DNA of 64,000 nucleotides, taken from assembly GCA_900074725.1 (NCBI GenBank), contig LT598458.1:992001-1056000 (forward strand), read 5' to 3'. Shown one piece after another: positions 39,791-49,673 of this stretch. Positions within the stretch are counted from its first letter, which is position 1. Every line of letters starts with the position of its first letter. Under the pieces are notes generated by a model that did not search any database, was not told where the DNA came from, and saw only the letters and a program-made list of their open reading frames with translations. The position numbers and the translations under genes are program-made. This DNA comes from Lachancea dasiensis. Its lineage: Eukaryota > Ascomycota > Saccharomycetes > Saccharomycetales > Saccharomycetaceae.

Positions 39791-41203
39791 ATGGCCTCTC
39801 CACAGCAGATTAATAGCTTGCAGAATTCGTTCCAAAGGGCAGTGAACTTGAGCGGATCTCCCGGCCAGGTGTCTACCTCACCAACTCAATCTTTCATGAG
39901 CTCGATTCCTCGCCGTATGAGTGTCTCGAAGCAGACTAAGGCGTTGAAGCCCTTTTCCACAGGCGACATCAAAATACTGCTGCTGGAAAACGTTAATCAA
40001 ACAGCCGTAGAGATATTTAACGGCCAGGGCTACCAGGTCGAATACTATAAGGCTTCTCTTCCTGAAGATGAGCTCATTGAGAAAATCAGGGATGTACACG
40101 CCATCGGTATCAGATCCAAGACAAAATTAAGCGAGAGAGTCCTGAAACACGCAAAGAGTCTTGTTGTAATCGGGTGTTTCTGCATCGGTACTAACCAAGT
40201 GGACCTCGACTTTGCCGCCAAAATGGGTGTGGCCGTTTTCAACTCTCCATTCTCGAACTCCAGGTCTGTGGCCGAGCTTGTGATCGCCGAAATCGTCACT
40301 CTCGCCAGACAACTTGGCGACAGATCCATTGAAATGCACACCGGAACCTGGAACAAGGTGTCCAACAAGTGCTGGGAGGTCAGAGGCAAAACGCTAGGGA
40401 TCATCGGATACGGTCACATTGGGGCCCAATTGTCCGTGCTGGCGGAAGCGTTTGGTATGCATGTGCTCTACTACGATGTTGTTACCATCATGGCTCTAGG
40501 TACTGCTAAGCAGGTCTCGACCTTGGATGAACTGTTGGGCAAATCGGATTTCGTGACCTGCCATGTGCCGGCAACCGCGGAAACAAAGAATTTGTTGTCT
40601 GCTCCTCAATTTGCCGCCATGAAGGACGGTTCCTACGTCATCAATGCCTCTAGAGGTACCGTGATCGACATTCCAGCCCTTGTGCAGGCTATCAAGGTAG
40701 GGAAGATAGCTGGTACTGCGTTGGACGTTTACCCTCACGAACCCGCCAAGAATGGTGCCGGCGCCTTCAATGACGATCTGAACGATTGGGTTTCAGAACT
40801 GACCTCGTTGCCCAATGTCATCCTGACTCCACACATTGGTGGCTCTACTGAAGAAGCTCAAAGTGCCATCGGGATTGAAGTGGCCACTGGTTTGACAAAA
40901 TACATCAACGAAGGTTGCTCCGTTGGTTCTGTCAACTTCCCCGAAGTCTCCCTCAGGGGCCTAGATCTGGATCAAGAAAATGTGGTCCGTGTCTTGTATA
41001 TTCACCACAATGTTCCTGGTGTCTTGCGGACCGTGAACAATATTTTGTCCAACCATAACATCGAAAAACAGTTCTCTGACTCTCAAGGTGACATTGCCTA
41101 CTTGATGGCAGACATTTCCTCCGTAGATCAAAGCGGTATCAAGGAAATCTACGATCAACTGAATGCTACCGAATACAAGATCTCCATCAGATTGTTGTAC
41201 TAA
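39791..41203 (+). CDS. SER33: D-3-phosphoglycerate dehydrogenase
   Basis: First enzyme of serine biosynthesis, oxidising 3-phosphoglycerate to 3-phosphohydroxypyruvate with NAD+. It has 470 residues, as in S. cerevisiae Ser3 and Ser33. The NAD-binding core shows GKTLGIIGYGHIGAQLSVLA. The active-site residues are the Arg in NASRGTVIDIPAL and the His in LTPHIGGSTEEAQ. A C-terminal ACT domain (VVRVLYIHHNVPGVLRTVNN) provides serine feedback. It is the single counterpart of SER3 (YER081W) and SER33 (YIL074C), sitting between AIM9 and RPN2, which are the neighbours of each. Confidence 0.97.
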   Translation: MASPQQINSLQNSFQRAVNLSGSPGQVSTSPTQSFMSSIPRRMSVSKQTKALKPFSTGDIKILLLENVNQTAVEIFNGQGYQVEYYKASLPEDELIEKIRDVHAIGIRSKTKLSERVLKHAKSLVVIGCFCIGTNQVDLDFAAKMGVAVFNSPFSNSRSVAELVIAEIVTLARQLGDRSIEMHTGTWNKVSNKCWEVRGKTLGIIGYGHIGAQLSVLAEAFGMHVLYYDVVTIMALGTAKQVSTLDELLGKSDFVTCHVPATAETKNLLSAPQFAAMKDGSYVINASRGTVIDIPALVQAIKVGKIAGTALDVYPHEPAKNGAGAFNDDLNDWVSELTSLPNVILTPHIGGSTEEAQSAIGIEVATGLTKYINEGCSVGSVNFPEVSLRGLDLDQENVVRVLYIHHNVPGVLRTVNNILSNHNIEKQFSDSQGDIAYLMADISSVDQSGIKEIYDQLNATEYKISIRLLY

Positions 41204-41419
41204 GCAAATTATATACATGATTTTTACGTTCTAGCTCAAAAAAAGGTATCGACCTGTAAAGCATCAACAAAGTCAGAAAAGATAAATGAAACTTAAGTTG
41301 TGGACTGGAAGGAATGCCTGACCTCACTTTTTATTCACTTTCGCTACTGATTTACTGACGCTGGCGTGGTTAAATTGAATTTACAGATCTCTTTACACGA
41401 GCACCGGTCTATGAAAGAC

Positions 41420-41428
41420 GGTGGCAAA
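41420..41428 (+). promoter_or_regulatory. PACE element (Rpn4 site) upstream of RPN2
   Basis: GGTGGCAAA is an exact proteasome-associated control element, 112 bp before the RPN2 start. Rpn4 binds it in S. cerevisiae to coordinate proteasome genes. The rest of the 337-bp gap (41204-41540) shows nothing else notable. Confidence 0.85.
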
Positions 41429-41540
41429 ATAACTAGGGTAATCCGATCAATCTTTACCACATTAAAACACATTGGTTAAACCGAGAGAACCAGTTTGATA
41501 GCCATTGGGTTCCTAGAGAGGCTTCATCTTACAACTGGAA

Positions 41541-44375
41541 ATGTCGGTGGCAACAGCTGCACCACTTTTAGCCCTATTGAAGGAGGATGACCAAGTTGCG
41601 CAAACATATGCCTTAGAATCCATCAATGGGGTTGTAGACCAACTATGGTCAGAAATTTCGAATGAAATTACGCAAATAGAGGCTCTTTACGATGACAACT
41701 CTTTTAAAAGTCGGAAGCTTGCTGCTTTAGTGGCTGCTAAAGTATATTATAACTTGGGAGAGTATGAATCTGCCGTCAAATTTGCACTTGCCGCTGATGA
41801 GCACTTTGACGTGAATGAGAGATCACAATTTGTTGAGACGATAGTCTCACATAGCATTGACATGTACATGCGTGCCTCTTCCTATAATTTTGAAAATGCA
41901 AACACTCCTAGATCTATCGACCCTCAACTGACTGCCGTATTTGAAAGGATGTTAAAAAAATGTACTTTATCAGGCGAGTACAAGCTAGCTTTAGGAATTG
42001 CTTTAGAAAGCTACAGGTCCGACGTCGTTGAGGAAGTCTTGAAAATGCGTGTTTCGGAGGATTCAGATAACAATGCTCTAAAACTAATCACCTACGTCCT
42101 GGCAGCCGCTTCTACCACTATATCGAGCACTCCGTTCAGAGCAGATATCTACCACAAACTATTTGGCATCCTTATGTCCATGAAGACTCCCGATTATTTC
42201 ACAATCTTAAAGATTATCGTCACTCTGAATGACCTCAAACTCGCTAAAATTCTATTTGACAAACTTTCCCAAGAAGAAAACCCCGAAATTGCCTATCAAA
42301 TTGCCTTTGATTTGGTGTCGTCTGCATCCCAAGGGCTGCTTGACGGGCTAGCTATGACTCTTAAAAACGAACAATACGATTCAAAAGTCCTTGAGATTCT
42401 CTCTGGTATACCGACTTGTGACTACTATAACACGTTTCTATCCAGAAACAAAAATATTGACCTGAGCCTCTTGAATAAGACAAAGTCTTCGATGGACGGA
42501 AAGTTTTCCCTGTTTCACACGGCAGTCAGTGTGGCGAATGGATTTATGCACGCGGGGACGACTGATGATTCTTTCATCAGATCTAACCTTCCATGGCTAG
42601 GAAAGGCCCAGAATTGGGCCAAGTTCACTGCAACTGCTTCTCTCGGCGTAATCCACAAGGGCAATCTTTTGGACGGTAAGAAGATTATGGAGCCTTATCT
42701 ACCAGGCAGTAGAGCAGCTTCTCGCTACATTAAAGGTGGCTCCCTTTATGGTTTAGGACTGATATATGCTGGTTATGGGAGGGAGATTCTTGACTACTTG
42801 AAGTCTCACGTTGTTGAAAATAGCTCTTCGGTGGGCGATGAGGATGTTGATGTATTACTGCATGGTGCCTCTTTGGGTATTGGTCTTGCGGGTATGGGAT
42901 CATCTAATAGCGAACTTTATGAAGCCTTAAAAGAAGTGCTATATAATGATTCCGCCAACTCGGGGGAGGCCTCGGCACTGGGTATGGGTCTCATCATGCT
43001 TGGAAGTGGTGACTCTAGCGCTATTCAGGACATGTTTGCTTACGCTCAAGAAACCCAACATGGGAATATATCGCGTGGTCTGGCTATGGGTTTGGCCGTA
43101 ATTAGTTATGGTCGGAAAGAGTTGGCAGACGGTCTGATCAAGGATTTGGTAGAGCACGAAAATGGCTTGTTACGTTATGGTGGTGCTTATACAATTGCTC
43201 TCGCCTATGCAGGTACTGGTAACAACAAGGCGATCAAAAAATTACTCCATATTGCTGTATCAGACTCTAATGATGATGTCAGAAGAGCAGCAGTTATTGC
43301 CCTAGGTTTTGTTCTAATCCGTGATTACACCACAGTGCCAAGGCTCGTAGAATTATTAGCAGAATCTCACAATGCTCACGTCCGTTGCGGTACCGCTTTT
43401 GCTCTCGGTATTTCGTGTGCTGGACGAGGACTACAAGCCGCCGTGGATCTTCTATTGCCATTGACTAAAGACCCGGTCGATTTTGTGCGCCAAGCTGCTA
43501 TGATCTCCTTGTCCTTGATTTTGATTCAACAGACAGAGAAAACCAACGGTAAAGTCAAAGAAGTCAACGAGTTGTTTCTCAGTGTCATCTCTAACAAACA
43601 CCAAGAAGGTCTCGCCAAGTTTGGTGCTTGTGTCGCCCAAGGCATAATGAATGCAGGCGGGCGCAATGTTACAGTACAACTCGAGAATGTGGAGATGGGA
43701 ACTTTAGACACTAAGGCAGTAATAGGGCTGGTAATGTTTTCTCAATTTTGGTATTGGTTTCCCATGACCCACTTCTTGTCTCTGTCCTTCACTCCTACAA
43801 GTGTCATCGGAGTTCGGGGTCAGGATCTAAGCATTCCTACTTTCCAATTCAACTGCCACACAAGACCAGATGTTTTCGACTACCCCCCATTGTTTGAGGA
43901 GGATATTGGTAAGAACGTTGAAAAAGTGGCCACCGCAGTCTTGTCCACCACGGCGAAAGCAAAGGCAAGAGCTAAGAAGACTCGTAAAGACACAAAAGAA
44001 GGCGGTGATTCTCAAACAAAAAGAGAATCGAAGACCGAGCTCAAACCAGAGGTCAAAGAGGAAGCCAAAAAACCTGAGGACGAGGCAAAGGACGACGCAC
44101 CTTACAAACTTAAGTACGTCAACAAACCATATCAAATTGAAAACGCATGTCGGGTTGTTCCACAACAACTGAAGTACATTGCCTTCTCTAAGGAAGATAG
44201 ATTTGTACCTGTGCGCAAATTTAAAGGTAGCAACGGTGTGGTCGTTGTAATCGATAAGAGCCCAAAGGAACCTGTCGAACTGATAAAAACGACGAAACAG
44301 AAAAAGGACGTCGATGCGCCTCTTCCAACGCCTTTCAAAGTAGAGGACGAGCTAGAGTTTTCGAAGCTTTCATAG
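41541..44375 (+). CDS. RPN2: 26S proteasome regulatory subunit Rpn2
   Basis: Largest scaffold subunit of the 19S base (PSMD1). It has 944 residues against 945 in S. cerevisiae. The N-terminal rod of helices is followed by the central ring of proteasome/cyclosome repeats, seen as recurring Gly-Ala units such as GSLYGLGLIYAGYGREIL, HGASLGIGLAGMGSSN and YGGAYTIALAYAGTGN. A lysine- and glutamate-rich linker (about residues 810-850) precedes the C-terminal beta domain. The C-terminal FKVEDELEFSKLS resembles the known tail. It matches YIL075C. Confidence 0.97.
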   Translation: MSVATAAPLLALLKEDDQVAQTYALESINGVVDQLWSEISNEITQIEALYDDNSFKSRKLAALVAAKVYYNLGEYESAVKFALAADEHFDVNERSQFVETIVSHSIDMYMRASSYNFENANTPRSIDPQLTAVFERMLKKCTLSGEYKLALGIALESYRSDVVEEVLKMRVSEDSDNNALKLITYVLAAASTTISSTPFRADIYHKLFGILMSMKTPDYFTILKIIVTLNDLKLAKILFDKLSQEENPEIAYQIAFDLVSSASQGLLDGLAMTLKNEQYDSKVLEILSGIPTCDYYNTFLSRNKNIDLSLLNKTKSSMDGKFSLFHTAVSVANGFMHAGTTDDSFIRSNLPWLGKAQNWAKFTATASLGVIHKGNLLDGKKIMEPYLPGSRAASRYIKGGSLYGLGLIYAGYGREILDYLKSHVVENSSSVGDEDVDVLLHGASLGIGLAGMGSSNSELYEALKEVLYNDSANSGEASALGMGLIMLGSGDSSAIQDMFAYAQETQHGNISRGLAMGLAVISYGRKELADGLIKDLVEHENGLLRYGGAYTIALAYAGTGNNKAIKKLLHIAVSDSNDDVRRAAVIALGFVLIRDYTTVPRLVELLAESHNAHVRCGTAFALGISCAGRGLQAAVDLLLPLTKDPVDFVRQAAMISLSLILIQQTEKTNGKVKEVNELFLSVISNKHQEGLAKFGACVAQGIMNAGGRNVTVQLENVEMGTLDTKAVIGLVMFSQFWYWFPMTHFLSLSFTPTSVIGVRGQDLSIPTFQFNCHTRPDVFDYPPLFEEDIGKNVEKVATAVLSTTAKAKARAKKTRKDTKEGGDSQTKRESKTELKPEVKEEAKKPEDEAKDDAPYKLKYVNKPYQIENACRVVPQQLKYIAFSKEDRFVPVRKFKGSNGVVVVIDKSPKEPVELIKTTKQKKDVDAPLPTPFKVEDELEFSKLS

Positions 44376-44548
44376 ATACGCGAGACGGTCAAATAAATAG
44401 GGTTTAGTGTAAAATGAACTTACAGCATTTGAATCATCGTGGTTCTTGTAGACAAAGTACTTTCTGCATAATTTGTACATAAGGTTGACTTTAATCTGTG
44501 CACATTATATAAAGCTTTTTGGATGTATTATGATAGTAAGCCCACTTT

Positions 44549-46162
44549 TCAGCCAAATCTGTTCAAGGCTTCACTCACCAAATCCTTCTGTCCCTCCTTG
44601 ATTTCACCCTTTCTGATCAGTTCGTTGCGTTGACGTGCGGCCTTTTCTTTCTCTAATTGTGCATTTACTCTCAATTTCCTCTCATCGATAACATTTTCAG
44701 TCTTTTTGCGCAAAAACGATCGTAGACCAGAATTTTTGCCTTTTACAGTTGGCATCACTTGAGGAACATCTTTGTTGTTCTTCGCCTCATTAGCCTTCTC
44801 ATTGGTAAGCTCAGCCAGTTCCTTGGCGTTTAATCTAGTGGTTGTGGCTCTCTTATCCACAGTACCGATAACATTTGGATCCAAAGCAATAGAGTCTGCA
44901 GGTAGCTTGTTCAACAACGTCCTGACTTCTTGTTCTTGCCTCTGTTTGGCCGTCTCGAATGGATTAATCTCCAAAGCATCGTAATTTGCTTCACCAGCAC
45001 CGGGTATTATCAGATTGCGTACACCATCCTGGTGACCAACCCCAAGTAAATCTTCGAATGGTACGAACTGCGTGTTAGTTACCTTACTCCCAGGAAACAT
45101 GCTGGACATATAAGGTGTATTACGATCTTTAAAGCCACTGGAGCCGAAATATGGCCTCGATGATTTATTGGACTTAAATGCGTCCTTCCAAAGAGTGACG
45201 TGGGGGCCTCTAGAAAGAGCCAGTAAACCAGAATCCGAAATTTCCACATTTGAACCAGGAGTAGGTAGGTTTTCGACCGTATGTAATTCGCGGAAATTTC
45301 TAATATCCCAGATCTTCATGGATTTGTCGGCTCCGGTGGTAACCATGTAGCGACCTTGTCTGTCTACCGCTACACTTGTGATTGGACCACGGGCTGATAG
45401 CAACCTTGCCAATGGGGTTGGCATGTTAGGTGCCCAAAGCGTAACGGTACCATTACTATGTCCTAAATGGATCACCGCATTCCATGGATTCTGGGCCATA
45501 GCAGACGTGGGTCCCAGTTTTGTCCGAATCTCTGCTTGCAGCTGACCGGTACTGACGTCCTGATATTTAAGCCACCCTGTCTGCCCAGCAGTGGCGAGCA
45601 GATAGTGGTAGGGCAAAAATTGCATATGCTTAACCTCAATGTGCTGTTTGAGGCGATGTAATTCCACGCCTTCGTGATCGTAAATGAAAGTGTATTTCTT
45701 TTGGGCCACTGCAAAGTACTGCTCATTCTGTAGATAGGTGGCAGCCTGACATGTTTCGTTGAGATTTAGCTCTGCGCGCAGTTGGCCCTTGCGCCAGTCC
45801 ATAGATGCCACATGGCCCTTGCGACCGCAAATCAGCAAGTGGGTCCCGTTACGGGAGTAGTTGATGGAATAAGGTCCAAAATCTCGAAGTTTCAGGTCTA
45901 AAGCTTTGTTGGCCGTACTGACGTCCACGGCGCTGCGGATTTCATCCTGTTTAACTCGAAATGTTTTCTCCAGTTCGTTTTCTGCCTCCAAGAAACCTGC
46001 AGATTCCGGCAACAAATACTCGGTCGCTGCTGCCGAAGAAACTGCATCTTTGTATTGTTCGTCGATCCTCTTGAGACCCGCCTTCAGTTTTTTATCTTTA
46101 GTCTTGTTGCTGAAGCCATTTTGCTTCTTGGACCCAAACTTGGTGCGATCGAACTTGTCCAT
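44549..46162 (-). CDS. UTP7: U3 snoRNP / SSU processome WD40 protein Utp7
   Basis: Nucleolar protein of the small-subunit processome needed for 18S rRNA maturation. The ATG at 46162 gives 537 residues (S. cerevisiae 554). After a basic N terminus (KTKDKKLKAGLKRIDEQYKD) comes AATEYLLPESAGFLE. A WD40 propeller follows (HLLICGRKGHVASMDWRKGQ, TTGADKSMKIWDIRNF). The C-terminal region has PGAGEANYDALEINPFET and GKNSGLRSFLRKKTENVIDE, both characteristic. Tandem PAC sites and an RRPE element lie upstream. It matches YER082C. Confidence 0.97.
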   Translation of the reverse strand: MDKFDRTKFGSKKQNGFSNKTKDKKLKAGLKRIDEQYKDAVSSAAATEYLLPESAGFLEAENELEKTFRVKQDEIRSAVDVSTANKALDLKLRDFGPYSINYSRNGTHLLICGRKGHVASMDWRKGQLRAELNLNETCQAATYLQNEQYFAVAQKKYTFIYDHEGVELHRLKQHIEVKHMQFLPYHYLLATAGQTGWLKYQDVSTGQLQAEIRTKLGPTSAMAQNPWNAVIHLGHSNGTVTLWAPNMPTPLARLLSARGPITSVAVDRQGRYMVTTGADKSMKIWDIRNFRELHTVENLPTPGSNVEISDSGLLALSRGPHVTLWKDAFKSNKSSRPYFGSSGFKDRNTPYMSSMFPGSKVTNTQFVPFEDLLGVGHQDGVRNLIIPGAGEANYDALEINPFETAKQRQEQEVRTLLNKLPADSIALDPNVIGTVDKRATTTRLNAKELAELTNEKANEAKNNKDVPQVMPTVKGKNSGLRSFLRKKTENVIDERKLRVNAQLEKEKAARQRNELIRKGEIKEGQKDLVSEALNRFG

Positions 46163-46284
46163 TTTCCCCCAAGCTTCGGAAGTATCTCTCAAAAGCTACT
46201 GGAAATACAACAAAATTTCCTGGACACCTAAACCGGGGAGCTTGAGATGGTTTCTGTGATAGTTTTGGTCGCAGTTGTTTCCGT

Positions 46285-46323
46285 AGCTCATCGCATCTCA
46301 TCGCATCACTTCGAAAATTTTCA
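46285..46323 (-). promoter_or_regulatory. Tandem PAC boxes and RRPE upstream of UTP7
   Basis: On the minus strand GCGATGAGAT (46295-46304) is an exact PAC box, and GCGATGAGCT (46285-46294) directly abuts it with one mismatch. TGAAAATTTT (46314-46323) resembles the RRPE element. The group lies 123-161 bp before UTP7. PAC and RRPE together mark ribosome-biogenesis genes in yeasts (Dot6/Tod6 and Stb3 sites). Confidence 0.85.
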
Positions 46324-46717
46324 GTCATGTGATATCGAGCTTCAATATCGGCCTTGCGACATTCCACCCGACTCCACAACGGAGCCTTGCTAGAGGCTTA
46401 CAGAGACACTATTGTGCTCGCTGACAGCTCATGGTAGAGGCTTGATGCATTAAGAGGCTAGAAGCCATGCTTTTTTTGACTCCCGGTTTACGAACCTACA
46501 AATCTTGAGAAATTCAAGAAAACAAGGATAAAACTTTACAATCCCTAGAAAAGTGAAGCTAACGCTTGTAGCCCTCTTAAATATTGCACACCCTGTCGGC
46601 TCGAAATCTTTGGAGCCTCTGAATTATCAAAATGCTTGACTGACAATCCTGCGTCACACACGTATATCATGACTTATAGTAGCCTTCTATTGTGCCGGAC
46701 ATTTCCTTAAATTTGGG

Positions 46718-46796
46718 TTTACAAAGCACCCCCATAGCTCTTCCCACCTTCCAGAGCACTCAAAGTCTCCACATAGGGGCTCTGGTGCTTTGTAAA
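46718..46796. repeat. 13-bp perfect inverted repeat upstream of URA9
   Basis: TTTACAAAGCACC (46718-46730) and GGTGCTTTGTAAA (46784-46796) are exact reverse complements with a 53-nt spacer. Inside, CCAGAGC (46751-46757) and GCTCTGG (46779-46785) form a second 7-bp pair that overlaps the right arm by two bases. It lies about 310 bp before the URA9 start. Confidence 0.9.
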
Positions 46797-47103
46797 AGCG
46801 TTTCTGCATTCACAGGGTTCTTGAGTGAGGTCCTGCTCGCTATTATAAAGTGCTAACTGTGGAGGTACCTAATTTACACGAGCGAATGTAAAAGACTCAA
46901 ACCTTGAGCACTAGAAAGTTCGAGCAGCGGCTCTTTCGATGATGCTCTTGGTTACATGTCTATTTGTTTATCTGTCGTTGTTTTGTAGCCTGTGGAGTTC
47001 GGTTAATATAATGAAAAAATTGACCAGTGAATGGTACGTCCAAAAACCAAGAATTGGCATCTTCCACTACCGCTCCTCACAGATCCAATTGGCATTAGTT
47101 GAA

Positions 47104-48426
47104 ATGCCATCTCGGGTGGTTCTCCAAGGACTTTTGAAGAAGCCAAATTACTTTTTGCGGAACAGCAGATATCCGCTAAAATCTGGGTTCAATGGGGCAA
47201 AGTTCATCCTGTACACTGCTGGGATGATTGGCGGAGGGTTTGCCGGTTTGTACCTAATCAACTCCAGATCGGCGATTCACGAATACGTACTGTGTCCTCT
47301 GGTGCGGTTTATGACGCCCGATGCGGAAAACGGGCACAAGTTGGGAATCTTTTTGTTGAAGTGGGGACTTACGCCAAAGCTGCTCTTCGACAAAGACGAC
47401 GAGGTTTTAAAGGTCAATGTGTTTGGCACAACGATGAGCAACCCAATCGGATGCGCAGCTGGCCTTGATAAAAACGGGGAAGCCATTGATGGGATTTTAC
47501 AAGGAGGATTTGCGTACCACGAAATCGGGTCTATAACTCCACTGCCGCAGCCAGGTAACCCTAGACCTAGGTTCTTCAGATTGCCTCGTGATGGCGCAGT
47601 GATAAACAGATATGGCTTCAACTCCGACGGCCACGAACACGTTTTTGCCAACGTTGCCGCGCGCGTTTCCGATTATCTATACTCGTACTTCTCAAAGAAT
47701 GCCAGTATCGACAAACTGTCTCTATATCAAAACAAGCTGCTGGCTATCAATCTGGGTAAAAACAAGAATGGCGACGAGGTCAAAGATTATCTGAAAGGTG
47801 TGGAGAAGTTCCAGTCGCTAGCCGACGTCTTGGTGATAAATGTCTCATCGCCAAACACGCCGGGTTTAAGAGATTTGCAAAATGAGTCTAAATTGACAGA
47901 TCTTTTGAGCCAGGTTGTAGACAAGAGAAACTCCCTCGTCTGTGCCGGCAACGCCTTGGGTGCAACTTCTCACAGGCCACCCATTTTGGTCAAGATAGCC
48001 CCCGATTTGACGGCCCCAGAGTTACAATCCATCGCTGAAGCTGCCAAAAAATCCAAAGTGGACGGTATCATTGTGTCCAATACCACGATCAAGAGACCTG
48101 GTACACTCATTACTGAAGATGAAACCCTAACACACCAAGTTGGGGGTCTATCCGGTAAACCTTTGAAAGAGTTTTCTTTGAAGGCTCTGCGGACAATTTA
48201 CCAGTACACTCGTGATTCAGACTTGGTTCTAGTCGGTTGCGGTGGTATTTCTTCTGCAGAAGACGCGTTGGAGTTCGGCAGAGCCGGCGCCAATTTCGTG
48301 CAGCTCTACACTGCGTTTGCCTACAAGGGCCCCGGCCTTGTGGCCAAGATCAAAGACGGTGTCACGGAGCAATTGAAGAAGGAGGGAAAAACCTGGATGC
48401 AAATAGTGGGCGAAGATCAGAAGTAG
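47104..48426 (+). CDS. URA9: Mitochondrial class 2 dihydroorotate dehydrogenase
   Basis: Inner-membrane flavoenzyme of pyrimidine synthesis, oxidising dihydroorotate to orotate with ubiquinone. The ATG at 47104 gives 440 residues: a basic presequence ([20 protein letters not shown]), a membrane helix ([19 protein letters not shown]), then the barrel. Family motifs are [43 protein letters not shown], the catalytic serine in [21 protein letters not shown] and [15 protein letters not shown]. Frames back to 46939 would add 55 unlikely residues. S. cerevisiae has only the cytosolic class 1 enzyme (Ura1); class 2 genes are known in Lachancea kluyveri and Kluyveromyces. It lies between UTP7 and GET2, which are adjacent in S. 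cerevisiae. Confidence 0.96.
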   Translation: MPSRVVLQGLLKKPNYFLRNSRYPLKSGFNGAKFILYTAGMIGGGFAGLYLINSRSAIHEYVLCPLVRFMTPDAENGHKLGIFLLKWGLTPKLLFDKDDEVLKVNVFGTTMSNPIGCAAGLDKNGEAIDGILQGGFAYHEIGSITPLPQPGNPRPRFFRLPRDGAVINRYGFNSDGHEHVFANVAARVSDYLYSYFSKNASIDKLSLYQNKLLAINLGKNKNGDEVKDYLKGVEKFQSLADVLVINVSSPNTPGLRDLQNESKLTDLLSQVVDKRNSLVCAGNALGATSHRPPILVKIAPDLTAPELQSIAEAAKKSKVDGIIVSNTTIKRPGTLITEDETLTHQVGGLSGKPLKEFSLKALRTIYQYTRDSDLVLVGCGGISSAEDALEFGRAGANFVQLYTAFAYKGPGLVAKIKDGVTEQLKKEGKTWMQIVGEDQK

Positions 48427-48508
48427 TGCTAAAACGTATACACATAGACACATCTTTTATATTAAATAATTTAATGTGGTTCAGCCTCGAAATGCAGAAC
48501 AGAAGTTA

Positions 48509-49456
48509 CTAAATGGCATGGTAATACTGGAAAATACCGATGAGCAAGATCGCAAATGCCAAGTCTGTGAGATACATGGATATGACGTCCCAGTATTGAA
48601 GGGCCTGGGAAACCTTGCCTGTAAGATTAGATATCGGGATAAGTCCCGGTGGGACCATCGACAGAAGCTTCATGACCTTGCTGTTGCTGTTGAGAGTGTT
48701 GATCTTGTGCGACTTTTCAGCAGAGAGTAGCAATTGGTAATACACCGACAAAGTAACAATTTCAAATGTAGTGAAGACGGTGAAGAAGTTCGCGGGTTGG
48801 GTGAGGTGGTTCATGGAGTTGAGTTGGAAAATCTCGCGCGAGGTGTGTGTAACGTAGTAAATATACGGTAAAATGAAGAATACCCACTTGATCAGAATTG
48901 TGTAGGATTTCAGCTTGTTAACCGAGGCGTTGTGGGCCTCTAAAACCGCGGCATCAATAGGTGGCCCCCCAACGCCAGCAAACGCCTTTTCTGCCGATTG
49001 TTGTGCCTGCTGGTCCATTTGTACCGACTTCATCAACTGGGCGAAAATGTCCGGTGTATCGGGTGTCCCGTTCCCAGGCGTGGAGGAGGTTTCCTGCTGC
49101 ATCTTGGCGAGCTGGGCAAACAGGTCGAGCTCCGGATTGCGCGTAGGCTCAGGCGTCGCTGTGGGAGCAGTGGTGGGCTTTTTGGGTCCTTTCTGCGCGA
49201 GTTGCGCCAGAAGCTCATCCATCTGTTTCGTGGAGTCCTGGTTGTTGGTCGGCGACCCGGTAGACGCCGCGGATCCAGACCATTCGGGACTGGGACTCGA
49301 GTTGCGAGAGTCCAGTGGCGACTCCGTCGACAAGAAACTCTTGTCAGACTGACCCGTGATCTTGGCCAGTCTGGACGAAGCTTGGCCATTGCCAAACTTC
49401 TGCTGTCTTCTTTCGCGCAGAAGGCGTCTCTTTTCTGATTCAGTAGTTTCTGACAT
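48509..49456 (-). CDS. GET2: GET complex membrane subunit Get2
   Basis: ER membrane receptor subunit (with Get1) for insertion of tail-anchored proteins delivered by Get3. The ATG at 49456 gives 315 residues (S. cerevisiae 285). The N terminus SETTESEKRRLLRERRQQKF with GQASSRLAKITGQ is the Get3-binding motif. A long acidic and Ser/Thr-rich linker is followed by three hydrophobic segments in the last 130 residues. It ends 82 bp from the end of URA9 on the other strand. It matches YER083C. Confidence 0.95.
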   Translation of the reverse strand: MSETTESEKRRLLRERRQQKFGNGQASSRLAKITGQSDKSFLSTESPLDSRNSSPSPEWSGSAASTGSPTNNQDSTKQMDELLAQLAQKGPKKPTTAPTATPEPTRNPELDLFAQLAKMQQETSSTPGNGTPDTPDIFAQLMKSVQMDQQAQQSAEKAFAGVGGPPIDAAVLEAHNASVNKLKSYTILIKWVFFILPYIYYVTHTSREIFQLNSMNHLTQPANFFTVFTTFEIVTLSVYYQLLLSAEKSHKINTLNSNSKVMKLLSMVPPGLIPISNLTGKVSQALQYWDVISMYLTDLAFAILLIGIFQYYHAI

Positions 49457-49673
49457 CACAGAGTTGCTAGATGAGTAGGAACAGTTCGGGTTTGTCTTGG
49501 TTTGTTAGTTCAGGCGTGGTGGTCCCGGGCTAAGGTGCTACTACTTTTTCACCGGTGTCGTGATTGGGCACAACCAGCCATGGATGATAACCTGACTACT
49601 TAAGATGTATGTATAGGGCATTCGCGCCGGTGGATGGAGAGGAGTGCGTCGTTGATTGTGGTTTGAATCAAAA

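Larger units (their letters stand above)
46163..47103. other. Divergent promoter region UTP7-URA9
   Basis: 941 bp without a separate gene. It contains PAC and RRPE elements for UTP7 near 46285-46323 and a 13-bp inverted repeat at 46718-46796. The URA9 frame is open back to 46939, but that upstream part does not resemble the family and is treated as leader. Confidence 0.6.

Noticed and set aside
46939-47103. 55-codon upstream extension of URA9, rich in hydrophobic residues
   Set aside because: It would place a second hydrophobic segment before a good presequence, and family lengths fit the start at 47104.
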